Assembly: GCF_003113265.1 (NCBI RefSeq)
Contig: NZ_PUIV01000005.1
Location: 62,001 to 126,000, forward strand
Direction of reading: 5' to 3'
DNA: 64,000 bases
Origin: Methylosinus sporium
GTDB taxonomy: Bacteria; Pseudomonadota; Alphaproteobacteria; Rhizobiales; Beijerinckiaceae
Below the pieces are notes generated by a model. The model ran no database searches. It had not been told where the DNA came from and saw only the letters and a list, made by a program, of their open reading frames with translations. This document shows, piece after piece, positions 1-8,475 of the stretch. Each line of letters opens with the position of its first letter. The stretch's first letter is position 1. The translations under genes were made by a program, and so were the position numbers.

Positions 1-900
1 GACGATCTCGCCAAGCTGCTCAGCATCGTCGCGCTCATCATCGTCGGCCTCTCCTATTTCGGCCTCGTCTTCCTGCCGCATTACACGATCCATCAGGCGA
101 CCGACATAGGCGAGCCGCAGCTCGCCGGCGATTGGCGCGGCGTCTTCGCCCATAAGAATGTCGCCAGCGCCGTCTTCTCCATGCTGACCTTCGTCGGCAT
201 TTTCGTGCTGCGCGCTGGCCGCACGGTCGAGGGATGGACGATTTTCATCCTCTCGCTCGTCTTCGTGCTCTGCTCGGGCGGCAAGAGCTCCACCGCCATT
301 TGTCTCACGACGATCGCCCTCTCCCTGCTCGCCGAGCGCACGCGCAATGTCGTCCTGTGGTCGATCATCGTCTTCTCGCCGCTGGCGCTGCTGAATTTTC
401 TCGGCATAGGCGCCATTCTCTTCCCGCAGCTCGGCGCCATCGCCGCGGCGCTGCCGCTCGACGCCACCTTCACCGGCCGCACCGATATTTGGACCTTCGC
501 CATTCCCAAAGCCGCCGAGACGCCGGTCTTCGGACATGGGCTCGGCGGATTCTGGGCCACTGCGGCGCTGCGCTTCGGCGGCGAGGACACGACGATCTGG
601 GCCGGCAACGCCGCCCATGCGCATAACGGATATCTCGACACTGTGCTGGCTATGGGCGTGCCGGGGCTGGCCTTCACCTTCGCGGCGCTGATCGTGCAGC
701 CCGCGCGCGACGTTCGGCGCGTCTGCGCGCGCGGCGACGAGCCGGCGGTGTCTATGCTGTTCCTGCAGATCTGGATGTTCGGCCTTTATCTCAACTCGCT
801 CGAGAGCTTTTTGTTCGAGCGCGCCAATCCGAGCTGGATCGCCATGCTCTTCGCCTTTTTCGGCATTCGCTTTCTCGCCGAGTTCCGGATTCGCGCCTGA
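1..900 (+). CDS. O-antigen ligase / exopolysaccharide polymerase family protein, 5'-truncated
   Basis: The reading frame is open from the first base of the window, so the true start lies upstream. About 299 residues are visible and are rich in membrane helices. Two features typical of the WaaL/ExoQ/Wzy superfamily can be read: a periplasmic-loop motif GDWRGVFAHKN and a downstream AHNGYLDTVLAMG segment after GHGLGGFW. Such proteins act in the inner membrane and join or polymerise undecaprenyl-linked oligosaccharides on the periplasmic side. The gene ends 18 bp before the convergent MFS gene. The choice between O-antigen ligase and exopolysaccharide polymerase cannot be made without the upstream glycan genes. 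Confidence 0.8.
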   Translation, partial: DDLAKLLSIVALIIVGLSYFGLVFLPHYTIHQATDIGEPQLAGDWRGVFAHKNVASAVFSMLTFVGIFVLRAGRTVEGWTIFILSLVFVLCSGGKSSTAICLTTIALSLLAERTRNVVLWSIIVFSPLALLNFLGIGAILFPQLGAIAAALPLDATFTGRTDIWTFAIPKAAETPVFGHGLGGFWATAALRFGGEDTTIWAGNAAHAHNGYLDTVLAMGVPGLAFTFAALIVQPARDVRRVCARGDEPAVSMLFLQIWMFGLYLNSLESFLFERANPSWIAMLFAFFGIRFLAEFRIRA

Positions 901-918
901 GCCGCCGCGGCTCGACGC

Positions 919-2241
919 TCAGCGGATGCGCTCCGCGTCTATGCGCGAGGCCGAGCGCGTCTCCGGCATACGCGAATAGACGATCAGCGAGCAGAAGATC
1001 GCAGCGCTGACATAATAATAGAACCAGCTCTCGCGCCCCTCGCTCTTGAACCAGAGCGCGACATATTCGGCCGTGCCGCCGAAGAGGGAGACGGCGATCG
1101 CGTAGGGCACGGCCACGCCGGTCACGCGCACCGAGGCGGGGAACAGCTCCGCCTTCACCAGCGCATTGATCGACGTATAGGCGCCGACGATTAGCCAGCC
1201 CGCCAGCACCAGCGCGAAGGCCGTCCAAGGATCGCGCGCGGTCTGGATCGCCGTCATCAGCGGCGCGGTGAAGAGCGTCCCGAGCACGCCGAAAGCGATG
1301 AGCAGCGGGCGCCGTCCGATGCGATCGGATAGAGCGCCATAGGCCGGCTGCAGCGCCATGGCGAAGACGAGCGCGCCGGCGCTGATCCATGTCGTCTGCG
1401 CATCGCTCAGCCCGGCGGAGAGCTTCAGGAACTTCTGAATGTAGGTGGTGTAGACATAGAAGGCGAGCGTGCCGCCCATGGTCAGCCCGACCACGGTCGC
1501 CGCCTCGCGCGGATAGGATAAGAGCGCGCGCAAGGAACTGCGCTGCCGCGGCGCGGCCTCGGAAGCGAAAGCCTCCGTCTCCTCGAGATCGCGCCGCATG
1601 ATCAGCGCGAACAGCGCCAGTCCCGCGCCGATGGCGAAAGGAACGCGCCAGCCATAGGCGCGCAACTCCTCCGGCGTGAAGACGAGATTTTGCAGCACGA
1701 GCAGCACGATGAGCGCCGTCAGCTGTCCGCCGATGAGCGTGACATATTGAAAGCTGGAATAGAATCCGCGCCGGCGCGAGGCCGCCATCTCGCAGAGATA
1801 GGCGGCGGAGGAGCCATATTCGCCGCCGAGGCTGAGCCCTTGCAGCAGCCGCGCGAAGAGGAGCAGCGCCGGCGCCGCCTCGCCTATGCTCGCATAGTCG
1901 GGCGTGGCGGCGACGATGAGCGAGCCGAGGCACATCAAAAGAACGGACAGCGTCAGCGCGCGCCGGCGCCCGAACCGATCGCCGATCTCGCCGAACAGCG
2001 CGCCGCCGATCGGCCGCATGAAGAAGCCGAGCGCGAAGACGCCGGCGCCGGACAGCATTTGCGCGACCGGATCGTCGCCCGGAAAGAAAGAATTGGCGAA
2101 ATAGAGCGAGAAGGCCGAATAGACGTAGAAATCATACCATTCGACGAGATTGCCGAGCGAGCCGATGACGATCGCCTTCAGCCGGCGCGCGGCCTCGGCG
2201 AGGCTCTCCTCCTCGAGCGTTTCCTCGCGCGCGTCAGCCAA
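919..2241 (-). CDS. MFS transporter, metabolite:H+ symporter (KgtP/ProP-like)
   Basis: This 440-residue protein has about twelve hydrophobic segments. It has the N-terminal signature of the metabolite:H+ symporter branch of MFS (GNLVEWYDFYVY, then RPIGGALFGEIGDRFGRRR). It probably imports a dicarboxylate or a compatible solute such as proline/betaine; the substrate cannot be read from sequence. The start is a TTG codon at 2241, with GAGGA about ten bases upstream and no better in-frame start nearby. A perfect 13-bp hairpin lies directly upstream of the start. The gene is divergent from the two-component pair that follows on the plus strand. Confidence 0.85.
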   Translation of the reverse strand: MADAREETLEEESLAEAARRLKAIVIGSLGNLVEWYDFYVYSAFSLYFANSFFPGDDPVAQMLSGAGVFALGFFMRPIGGALFGEIGDRFGRRRALTLSVLLMCLGSLIVAATPDYASIGEAAPALLLFARLLQGLSLGGEYGSSAAYLCEMAASRRRGFYSSFQYVTLIGGQLTALIVLLVLQNLVFTPEELRAYGWRVPFAIGAGLALFALIMRRDLEETEAFASEAAPRQRSSLRALLSYPREAATVVGLTMGGTLAFYVYTTYIQKFLKLSAGLSDAQTTWISAGALVFAMALQPAYGALSDRIGRRPLLIAFGVLGTLFTAPLMTAIQTARDPWTAFALVLAGWLIVGAYTSINALVKAELFPASVRVTGVAVPYAIAVSLFGGTAEYVALWFKSEGRESWFYYYVSAAIFCSLIVYSRMPETRSASRIDAERIR

Positions 2242-2247
2242 TCCGTC

Positions 2248-2279
2248 CTCGCCTCTCGCGCCATGTCGCGAGAGGCGAG
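2248..2279. promoter_or_regulatory. Perfect 13-bp inverted repeat upstream of the MFS start
   Basis: Positions 2248-2260 and 2267-2279 are exact reverse complements separated by six bases. The repeat ends seven bases from the MFS start codon and covers its likely ribosome-binding site. It could be an operator or an mRNA hairpin. The region between the two divergent genes (2242-2555) holds no other convincing element. Confidence 0.45.
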
Positions 2280-2555
2280 GCGCGAGAGACTTATGGGCCG
2301 GCCCCGTCTTCGACGCAAATCAGCGCGTCGAACCCGCGCGAAGCGCCGCAAAGGCGATCCCGCGTTTCCGCCGTTTTTCCGCTCCGCCGCGCGCCGTTTC
2401 ACGAGCGAGGACGGCTCGTCCCAAAAATGGCGGAAAAACGCCTTGCTCGCGCCCTCCCTGGATTCGACCTGGAAACGATCGAGACATATTCGCGGGATAG
2501 GTCTCGATCCGACGCGACGGACACGCCGCCGCGCGACCCCGCAGGTGCGCTCGAC

Positions 2556-3275
2556 GTGACCAAGACAGACGCAATTCTCCTGGTCGAGGACGATTCCGAA
2601 ATCGGCGATTTGATTTCTCGCTATTTGCAGACCCATCAGATCGACGTCGCCCTCGTCGCCGATGGGGCGGCGATGGACGCCGCGCTCGCGCGGCGCGAGT
2701 TCGATCTCGTGATCCTCGATCTCAATCTGCCGGGCGAGAACGGCCTCTCCATCTGCCGCAGGCTGCGCGCCGACCGCAATCTGCCGATCGTCATCGTCAC
2801 CGCGCAGGGCGAGGATGTCGATCGCATTCTCGGGCTGGAGATGGGCGCCGACGATTATCTGGTGAAGCCCTTCAATCCGCGCGAATTGCTCGCCCGCATC
2901 CGCTCCGTGCTGCGCCGCGCGCGCGCCGCCTTCGCCGGCCGCGACGAGACGAGCTCGCGCTATTATCTCTTCGAAGGCTGGCGCGTGGACATAATGGCGC
3001 ATCAGGTGACGACTCCCGCCGGCACCAAAGTGGCGCTGACAAGCGCCGAATTCGATCTTCTCTATGCGCTGTGCGAGCGGCCCAATCGCGTGCTGACGCG
3101 CGATCAGCTGATCGATCTGACGCATGGACCGACCGCCGGCCCCTTCCAGCGCAGCATAGACGTGCTCATCAGCCGGCTGCGCCAGAAGATGGAGAGCGAT
3201 CCCAAAAATCCGCGCTATATTCAGACCATTCGCTCGGAGGGCTATTTGTTCACGCCGCAGGTGGTGCGCGCGTGA
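2556..3275 (+). CDS. OmpR-family response regulator
   Basis: A receiver domain (about residues 1-120) shows the acidic pair after LLVE and a phospho-acceptor Asp in LVILDLNLP. A winged-helix OmpR/PhoB output domain follows, with a typical RPNRVLTRDQL segment. The GTG at 2556 is preferred because it puts the receiver strand at the N-terminus. An ATG at 2427 would add 43 low-complexity residues. The gene shares a four-base GTGA overlap with the sensor kinase downstream, so the two are translationally coupled and form one two-component system. The regulated genes are not known; the adjacent divergent transporter is a possible target. Confidence 0.88.
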   Translation: MTKTDAILLVEDDSEIGDLISRYLQTHQIDVALVADGAAMDAALARREFDLVILDLNLPGENGLSICRRLRADRNLPIVIVTAQGEDVDRILGLEMGADDYLVKPFNPRELLARIRSVLRRARAAFAGRDETSSRYYLFEGWRVDIMAHQVTTPAGTKVALTSAEFDLLYALCERPNRVLTRDQLIDLTHGPTAGPFQRSIDVLISRLRQKMESDPKNPRYIQTIRSEGYLFTPQVVRA

Positions 3276-4699
3276 GACGATTCTGGCGCACGCTGCGGCC
3301 CGATCATCTCGCCGGACAGATCGCCATTCTGGTGCTCGCCTCCATCGTGCTGTTCCACCTCTGCGTGATGATCGCGGTGCAATTCGTCCACGCCGAGCGA
3401 CATGCGCGCGAGGAGCGATCGGATGTCGCTTCTGTCGAGACCGCTTCCGCTCTCGCCTGGGCCCTCGATCTCGCATCCGTCGCCGACCGCGAGCGGCTCA
3501 TCGCCGCGTTCGACGATCTCGCCCATGGACTGCGGCCGAGCCTCGCCGCCGAGCATCCGCCCGCGGCTCGGGCCGCCCGCGCCGAGCCTTCGCCGACCGC
3601 GTTGCGCGGGCGCCTGTGGCCCGGCGCGGAGGTCTTCGGTATCGCGCCCGATGGCCGTCGTCTCGCCATAGCGCTGCACAAAGGCGGCTATCTGACGCTC
3701 ACGCCGGTTTCGCGCGAAGGGCGACGCGAGGGTTTCGGCGACGGCGGCCCGCGCGTGCCGCCGCCGGAGGAACTGCCGCCGCCGCTGGGTGGTCCGGGGC
3801 CGCACGCGCCGCCGATGATGGGCGTCTGGCTCGCCTCCGCGTTCTTCTTCCTCATCTGCGCCGCCATATTGACGTTCTGGACGTCGAGCGCGGTCGTCGC
3901 GCCGCTGGTCGAGCTCGCCCACAGGGCGGAGAAATTTCCGAGCGACTCGGGCGAGAGCGAGCCGCTGGTGGAAAAAGGCCCGCAGGAGGTGCGCGATCTC
4001 ACGCGCTCGCTCAACCGAATGCAGGCGCGCATCTATTCGATGATCGCGGCGCGCTCGCGCGTCCTGGCGGCGATCAGCCATGATCTGCGCACGATCATCA
4101 CGCGAATGCGGCTGCGCGCCGAATTCATCGACGACGAGGCCTTGCGCGCCAAAATGCTGCATGACGTCGATCTCATGGATTCGATGCTCTACAAGAACCT
4201 CCTCTTCCTGCGCGAGGAGCGCTACCGCCACACGCATGAGATCGTCGATCTCGACAGCGTGCTGCAGACGGTCGCCGATCAATTCGCCGATCTCGGCCAT
4301 GACGTCGCCTATGAGGGCGACGGGCGGCGCATGGTGATCGGCTCGCTCACCGATCTGCAGCGCGTCTTCGCCAATCTCATCGAGAACGCCGTCGCCCATG
4401 GGCGCCACATCGTCATATCGGTGGCGCGCGGCGCCGATGAGGGCGTCCAGATCGACGTCTCCGACGATGGTCCGGGCATTCCCGACGCGGAGAAGGACGA
4501 GGTCGTCGAGCCCTTCGTGCGCGGCCGGCCGGGGCGCAATCTCAATGAGCACGCCGGCTTCGGCCTCGGCCTCTCCATCGTGCGCGCGCTGGTCGAGGAG
4601 GCCGGCGGCTCCCTCCGCCTGCTGGACCGCGAGCCGCATGGGCTGGTAGCCAGGGTGACGCTGCGGCCGGCCGAAAAAGCCGAGGCCGGGGCGGCCTGA
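3272..4699 (+). CDS. EnvZ-like sensor histidine kinase
   Basis: The 475-residue protein starts with GTG inside the stop of the response regulator. It has a first membrane helix at about residues 12-36, a periplasmic region ending in a proline-rich stretch, and a second helix at about 185-208. A HAMP segment, a HisKA domain (H270 in AISHDLRT) and an HATPase domain (NLIENAVAHG, DDGPGIPD, GFGLGLSIV) follow. The H-box reads HDLRTII instead of the usual HDLRTP, so the conserved proline is missing. That proline is linked to phosphatase activity in this family, so the kinase/phosphatase balance may differ. The periplasmic region suggests a cell-envelope signal. Confidence 0.88.
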   Translation: MRRFWRTLRPDHLAGQIAILVLASIVLFHLCVMIAVQFVHAERHAREERSDVASVETASALAWALDLASVADRERLIAAFDDLAHGLRPSLAAEHPPAARAARAEPSPTALRGRLWPGAEVFGIAPDGRRLAIALHKGGYLTLTPVSREGRREGFGDGGPRVPPPEELPPPLGGPGPHAPPMMGVWLASAFFFLICAAILTFWTSSAVVAPLVELAHRAEKFPSDSGESEPLVEKGPQEVRDLTRSLNRMQARIYSMIAARSRVLAAISHDLRTIITRMRLRAEFIDDEALRAKMLHDVDLMDSMLYKNLLFLREERYRHTHEIVDLDSVLQTVADQFADLGHDVAYEGDGRRMVIGSLTDLQRVFANLIENAVAHGRHIVISVARGADEGVQIDVSDDGPGIPDAEKDEVVEPFVRGRPGRNLNEHAGFGLGLSIVRALVEEAGGSLRLLDREPHGLVARVTLRPAEKAEAGAA

Positions 4700-4838
4700 T
4701 CGGCGCCCGCGCCTGCGCTGTCTGGTCGCGGCCCCTCGGCGCGACCCGCGATTCTCGGCGGCGCGGATTCGTGGTCTCATGGTTCTTCTGCGAGTCGGGC
4801 GCGCCGCCCGGCACGCCGAAACCGAGGAGGAGCCCCGC

Positions 4839-5204
4839 ATGAAACTCTCGCGCCGCCTCTTTGCGCCGCTGGCCCTGGCCGCGGGCTTTTGCGCGCCGGC
4901 CGCCGCCGGCGACGCCGCCCATGGCAAGCGCATCGCCGAGCGCTGGTGCTCCGCCTGCCATGTGGTGACGAGCGCCCAGAAGACGGCCAACGCCGACGCC
5001 CCCTCCTTCGCCGACGTCGCCCAGCGCCGGACAGACGCGAAGGCTCTGGCCAATTTCCTCGTCGATCCGCATCCCAAAATGCCGGACATGCATCTGTCGC
5101 GGCGGGAGATCGACGATATCGTCTCCTATATCCGCAGCCTCGATCCGCGCCCGCGCGAGCCGGAGCAGGGCATTGACCGCTATGAACGGCCGAAAAACGG
5201 GTGA
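4839..5204 (+). CDS. Small periplasmic class I cytochrome c
   Basis: The predicted 121-residue protein begins with a Sec signal peptide ending near AAAGD. It has one haem-binding CSACH motif shortly after cleavage. The C-terminal IVSYIRSL helix is typical of monohaem class I c-type cytochromes, and a Met in the HPKMPDMH segment is a likely sixth ligand. The start ATG at 4839 has a strong GAGGAGG ribosome-binding site. A role in periplasmic electron transfer is likely; the partner is unknown. It stands alone between the sensor kinase and the TA pair. Confidence 0.85.
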   Translation: MKLSRRLFAPLALAAGFCAPAAAGDAAHGKRIAERWCSACHVVTSAQKTANADAPSFADVAQRRTDAKALANFLVDPHPKMPDMHLSRREIDDIVSYIRSLDPRPREPEQGIDRYERPKNG

Positions 5205-5265
5205 AGCGACAGAGGGCGCCTTCCATGATAGGCTCATGCCCCATGATCCTCGGCCGGAGCCGCTC

Positions 5266-5499
5266 ATGAAGGTCGAACTGACCCCCGACGCCGCCCAATG
5301 GGTGGAAGCCGCGCTGGCGGCCGGCCGCTTCGCGAGCGCGGAAGAGGCGATCCGCTACGCCGTCGATCGCATCAAGCTATCCGAGCTGCGCGCCGAATTG
5401 GCCGCGGCCGAGGCGGAAGGCGGAGCGTTCGGCGGCGACGAGGTGAAGCGCTTCGCGCGCGATCGTCTCGCCGCCGAGGAGCGGACGTCAGACCACTGA
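5266..5499 (+). CDS. ParD-like antitoxin of a type II TA pair
   Basis: This 77-residue protein has a ribbon-helix-helix-like N-terminus (MKVELTPDAAQWVEAAL followed by SAEEAIRYAVDRI) and an acidic, helical C-terminus. This is the pattern of ParD/CC2985 antitoxins. I chose the ATG at 5266 because GGAG sits seven bases upstream; an in-frame ATG at 5236 is possible. The gene ends one base before the toxin gene. It is expected to bind its own promoter and neutralise the toxin. Confidence 0.75.
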   Translation: MKVELTPDAAQWVEAALAAGRFASAEEAIRYAVDRIKLSELRAELAAAEAEGGAFGGDEVKRFARDRLAAEERTSDH

Positions 5500-5500
5500 C

Positions 5501-5839
5501 GTGACCCGGCTCGTCTATCGTGCTGCGGCTCGCCGCGCCCTGGCGGAAATCGCCGCCCATATCGCCCGCGAGAGCGGCAGTCGCTCCGTGGCGGAAAACT
5601 TCGTCGATAGGCTCGTCGCTTATTGTGAGAAGCTCGCATCCCTGCCGGGCCTACTCGGCCGGCCGAGGCCGGAGCTCGGCCGAGACTATCGCAGCATTCC
5701 CTTCGGAAATTATGTGATACTGCTGCGTTATGCGGATCAGGACGGCCCGCGCAGCCACCTATATGTCGTCCATATCATTCACGGCGCTCGCGACATCGAA
5801 GCTCTCCCTGAGCCATTCGACCGAGATCCCGAGGCTTGA
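5501..5839 (+). CDS. ParE/RelE-superfamily toxin
   Basis: The 112-residue protein starts with GTG one base after the antitoxin stop. It has the compact ParE/RelE fold signature: an N-terminal YRAAARRALAEIAAHIA helix, a central GRDYRSIPFGNYVILLRY beta segment and a C-terminal VVHIIHGARDIEAL strand. ParE members poison gyrase and RelE members cleave mRNA; the sequence alone does not settle which applies. The immediate antitoxin partner makes the TA assignment firm. Confidence 0.78.
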   Translation: MTRLVYRAAARRALAEIAAHIARESGSRSVAENFVDRLVAYCEKLASLPGLLGRPRPELGRDYRSIPFGNYVILLRYADQDGPRSHLYVVHIIHGARDIEALPEPFDRDPEA

Positions 5840-5912
5840 AAAATTTCGCCCCGCTGGACCCCCGCCGCGCGAGGCACTAATCAGTCCCGATCGCTCCACG
5901 GGACCTGAAACC

Positions 5913-6545
5913 ATGGCCTATGCGGTCAAGGAAGCCTTCAAGACGCTGCAGGGGGAGGGCCGCCATTCCGGGCGGGCCGCCGTCTTCTGCCGTTTCGCCG
6001 GCTGCAATCTGTGGAGCGGCCGCGAGGCCGACCGGGACGCCGCCGACTGCCGTTTCTGCGACACGGATTTCGTCGGCGTCGACGGCGAAAGCGGCGGCAA
6101 ATTCGCCGAGGCTCCCGCTCTCGCCGCGCATTTGGCGCGTCTCTGGGGCGAAAACCGCGAGCGGCGTTTCGTCGTCTTGACCGGCGGGGAGCCCCTGTTG
6201 CAAATCGACGCCGCGCTGCTCGATGCGCTCCATGCCGAGGGTTTCGAGATCGCGGTCGAGACCAATGGGACGATTCCCGTCCCGCCTGCGGTAGACTGGA
6301 TCTGCGTCAGCCCCAAGGCGGGCGCGCCGCTGGTCCAGACCAGGGGCGACGAGCTCAAGCTCGTCTATCCGCAAAAAGGCGCGGAGCCGGAGCTGTTCGA
6401 GGGGCTCGCCTTCGACCATTTCCTGCTCCAGGCCATGGACGGGCCGGACATATTGCGCAATACGAAAGCGGCGATCGACTATTGCCTCGCGCATCCGCGC
6501 TGGCGGTTCTCGCATCAGACGCACAAGGCTATCGGGGTGAAATGA
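5913..6545 (+). CDS. queE: 7-carboxy-7-deazaguanine synthase QueE
   Basis: QueE is a radical SAM enzyme that converts 6-carboxy-tetrahydropterin to 7-carboxy-7-deazaguanine in the queuosine pathway. The 210-residue product shows the atypical QueE cluster arrangement: a Cys in FCRFAGCNLWSG, an insertion of about fourteen residues, then CRFCDTDF. It also has the TGGEPLLQ SAM-binding motif. The start at ATG 5913 gives the standard AYAVKEAFKTLQGEG N-terminus. It overlaps queD by four bases (ATGA), so the two consecutive pathway steps are co-translated. Confidence 0.93.
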   Translation: MAYAVKEAFKTLQGEGRHSGRAAVFCRFAGCNLWSGREADRDAADCRFCDTDFVGVDGESGGKFAEAPALAAHLARLWGENRERRFVVLTGGEPLLQIDAALLDALHAEGFEIAVETNGTIPVPPAVDWICVSPKAGAPLVQTRGDELKLVYPQKGAEPELFEGLAFDHFLLQAMDGPDILRNTKAAIDYCLAHPRWRFSHQTHKAIGVK

Positions 6546-6919
6546 CGGTTCTGTTCGAAGTCTATCGGGAGTTCTGCTTCGAGGCGGCGCACGCCCTCTA
6601 CGACCCGGATCACCCGACCGGCGGGAAATACCGCAATCTGCACGGGCATTCTTTCCGCGTGCGGGTGACTTTGCGCGGCCCGCGCCAGGACGGCGACGAA
6701 TGGGTCATGGACCTCGGCAAGCTCGGCGCGCGGCTGCAGCAGCTGCGCGAGCGGCTGGACCATTCCTTCCTCAACGAGCTGGAAGACCTCGGCAAGCCGA
6801 CGCTCGAAAATCTCTGCGTCTATATTTGGAAGGACCTCGAGCCCTCGCTGCCGGCGATCCACGAGGTCGGCATTTTCCGCGACACTTGCAACGAAGGCTG
6901 CGTGCTGAAAAAGCCATGA
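6542..6919 (+). CDS. queD: 6-carboxy-5,6,7,8-tetrahydropterin synthase QueD
   Basis: This 125-residue protein belongs to the 6-pyruvoyl-tetrahydropterin synthase family. It shows the zinc-binding histidines (F-EAAHAL and NLHGHSF) and the LDHSFLN segment with the catalytic pocket. QueD makes the substrate of QueE from dihydroneopterin triphosphate. It follows queE with an ATGA overlap. Its stop abuts the hairpin that terminates the convergent sMMO operon. Confidence 0.93.
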   Translation: MTVLFEVYREFCFEAAHALYDPDHPTGGKYRNLHGHSFRVRVTLRGPRQDGDEWVMDLGKLGARLQQLRERLDHSFLNELEDLGKPTLENLCVYIWKDLEPSLPAIHEVGIFRDTCNEGCVLKKP

Positions 6920-6949
6920 AAAAAGCCTGCCCGAGTCGCCTCGGGCAGG
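6919..6949 (-). terminator. Rho-independent terminator of the sMMO operon
   Basis: A perfect 10-bp stem (6926-6935 with 6940-6949) with a four-base loop is followed, in the minus-strand direction, by a run of six T (6919-6924 on the complement). It lies about 57 bases downstream of the mmoC stop. The T-run exists only on that side, so it serves mmoC, although the stem may also slow transcription out of queD. Confidence 0.85.
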
Positions 6950-7006
6950 AAGTCGGGAGCCCCCGCTCGGGAGCGCGACCGAGCGAAGAAGGAAAAGGGC
7001 TCGGGC

Positions 7007-8038
7007 TCAGCCGCTCGCCAGGAATTTCTCGAGATAGACCTGCTCCTTGGGAACGCCGGCCGTCGCTGCGGCGTCGAAGGCGGCCTCGATCATGCCGGGC
7101 GGACCGCAAAGGTAGATGTCCGGCGCGCCGCGCAGCTTCTCGAGCTCGGCGCGCATGAGATCGATGACCGTTCCCTTGGCGACGCCATTCGCCTCCGTCG
7201 CATTGACGACCGCCACCTGCACATCGAGGCTCGGCATGGCCTTCTGCAGCGCCCTCAGCTCCTCGACATAGAAGAGCTCCTCATAATTGGTGACGCCGAA
7301 GAACAAGGTCGCCGGTTGCGGATCGGCTTCCTTTTTCAATTGCCGAATCATCGACAGAACGGGTGAGAGGCCCGTGCCGCCGGCGACGAAGAAGCGCGGC
7401 CGCTCGCTCTTGTGCAGAAAGAAGGAGCCGGCCGGCCCGCGCAGCGCGACGCGCTGGCCGACGCTCGCCTGCGTGCGCAGATAATTGGAGAAAGCGCCGT
7501 CCGGCAGCAGGCGGATGAAGAATTCGAGCCGACCATCCTCCGCGACCGAGGCCATGGAATAGGAGCGGCGCGTATGCGTGCCGGGAATTTCGATGTCGAC
7601 GAATTGCCCGGGAGCGAAGTTCAACGAGATGGGCGCTGCGCCATCTGCGGTGAGGGGCTGCAGCAGGAGCCGCACGACATTGGACGACACGCGATCGCAT
7701 TCGACGATCTCGGCGAGCCAATTGGTCTGGATCGCCTCGAAGGAGATGCGATCATAGGTGTAGGGCACGATGAGATGAAGGTCGCTGCGCGGAAAGGTGC
7801 GGCACAGCAGAACCTTTCCGTCCTCCTCCTCGTCCGGCGGCAGAGCCTGAACCTTGACGTCGATGAGCTCGTATTCGCCATCCGTGCAATCGGCCTTGCA
7901 GGTCGCGCAGCCGCCGGCGCGGCAGGAGGCGAGCAGAATGACGCTCTGACGAAGCCCCGCGGAAATGACGTCCTCGCTCGGTCCGCATTCGAACGAACAG
8001 GTTTCTCCGTCCTCAGTTTCGATGACGATCTGGTACAT
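7007..8038 (-). CDS. mmoC: Soluble methane monooxygenase reductase MmoC
   Basis: MmoC passes electrons from NADH through FAD and a [2Fe-2S] cluster to the hydroxylase. In the 343-residue product the N-terminal ferredoxin domain has the cluster cysteines C39, C44, C47 and C79. The FAD-binding domain has the RRSYSMAS motif. The C-terminal NAD domain has GGTGLSPVLSM and YLCGPPGM. It is the last gene of the operon, 18 bp after mmoD, and is followed by a terminator. The length and layout match known MmoC proteins. Confidence 0.97.
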   Translation of the reverse strand: MYQIVIETEDGETCSFECGPSEDVISAGLRQSVILLASCRAGGCATCKADCTDGEYELIDVKVQALPPDEEEDGKVLLCRTFPRSDLHLIVPYTYDRISFEAIQTNWLAEIVECDRVSSNVVRLLLQPLTADGAAPISLNFAPGQFVDIEIPGTHTRRSYSMASVAEDGRLEFFIRLLPDGAFSNYLRTQASVGQRVALRGPAGSFFLHKSERPRFFVAGGTGLSPVLSMIRQLKKEADPQPATLFFGVTNYEELFYVEELRALQKAMPSLDVQVAVVNATEANGVAKGTVIDLMRAELEKLRGAPDIYLCGPPGMIEAAFDAAATAGVPKEQVYLEKFLASG

Positions 8039-8056
8039 ACGTCTTTCGCCCTGTCT

Positions 8057-8392
8057 CTACTCTGGCTGAGCCAGCTCGTTCTTCGTCGAATCGTTCTGCT
8101 CATTGACGGGGATCGGCGTGCCGAGCGATTGCAGGAGCCGCTTGATCTCCGCGCTATTGTCGCCGGGCCGCTGCGCGGCCTCGTCCTGCCGCTTGAAGTG
8201 GCTCAGCACATGAGCGACCGCCTTGCGCGACGAATCGAAGGACAGCGAGCAACCTTCCTGGACGAATTCGCCGTCACGCAGGATTTCCCAACGCCACATA
8301 TAGTCGAGGTCGACCGTAAAGGCCTCGTAGCGCGCATCCGAATGAATCAGAATGCGCGACGCTTCGGTCGTCGGTTCCGCAGAATGCGCCAT
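8057..8392 (-). CDS. mmoD: sMMO regulatory/assembly protein MmoD
   Basis: MmoD is encoded between mmoZ and mmoC in all known sMMO operons. It binds the hydroxylase and inhibits it, and in Methylosinus it has been implicated in the copper switch. The 111-residue product contains the family-typical DLDYMWRWEILRDGEFVQEGCSL region. The ATG at 8392 is preceded by AAAGGAGAGG. A longer open frame upstream runs through the intercistronic hairpin and is not likely to be translated. Confidence 0.92.
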   Translation of the reverse strand: MAHSAEPTTEASRILIHSDARYEAFTVDLDYMWRWEILRDGEFVQEGCSLSFDSSRKAVAHVLSHFKRQDEAAQRPGDNSAEIKRLLQSLGTPIPVNEQNDSTKNELAQPE

Positions 8393-8420
8393 CGCATCCT
8401 CTCCTTTCGAGGAAATGACC

Positions 8421-8446
8421 TTCGGGCGGCGCACACGCCGCCCGAA
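8421..8446 (-). other. Intercistronic hairpin between mmoZ and mmoD
   Basis: A perfect 11-bp inverted repeat (8421-8431 with 8436-8446, four-base loop) lies in the 83-bp gap between mmoZ and mmoD. There is no T-run after it on the minus strand, so it is not a classical terminator. It may protect the upstream mRNA segment from 3' exonucleases, or lower expression of mmoD and mmoC relative to mmoXYBZ. Confidence 0.6.
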
Positions 8447-8475
8447 CGCATGGATCATTGTCGAAAGCGAAGCGA

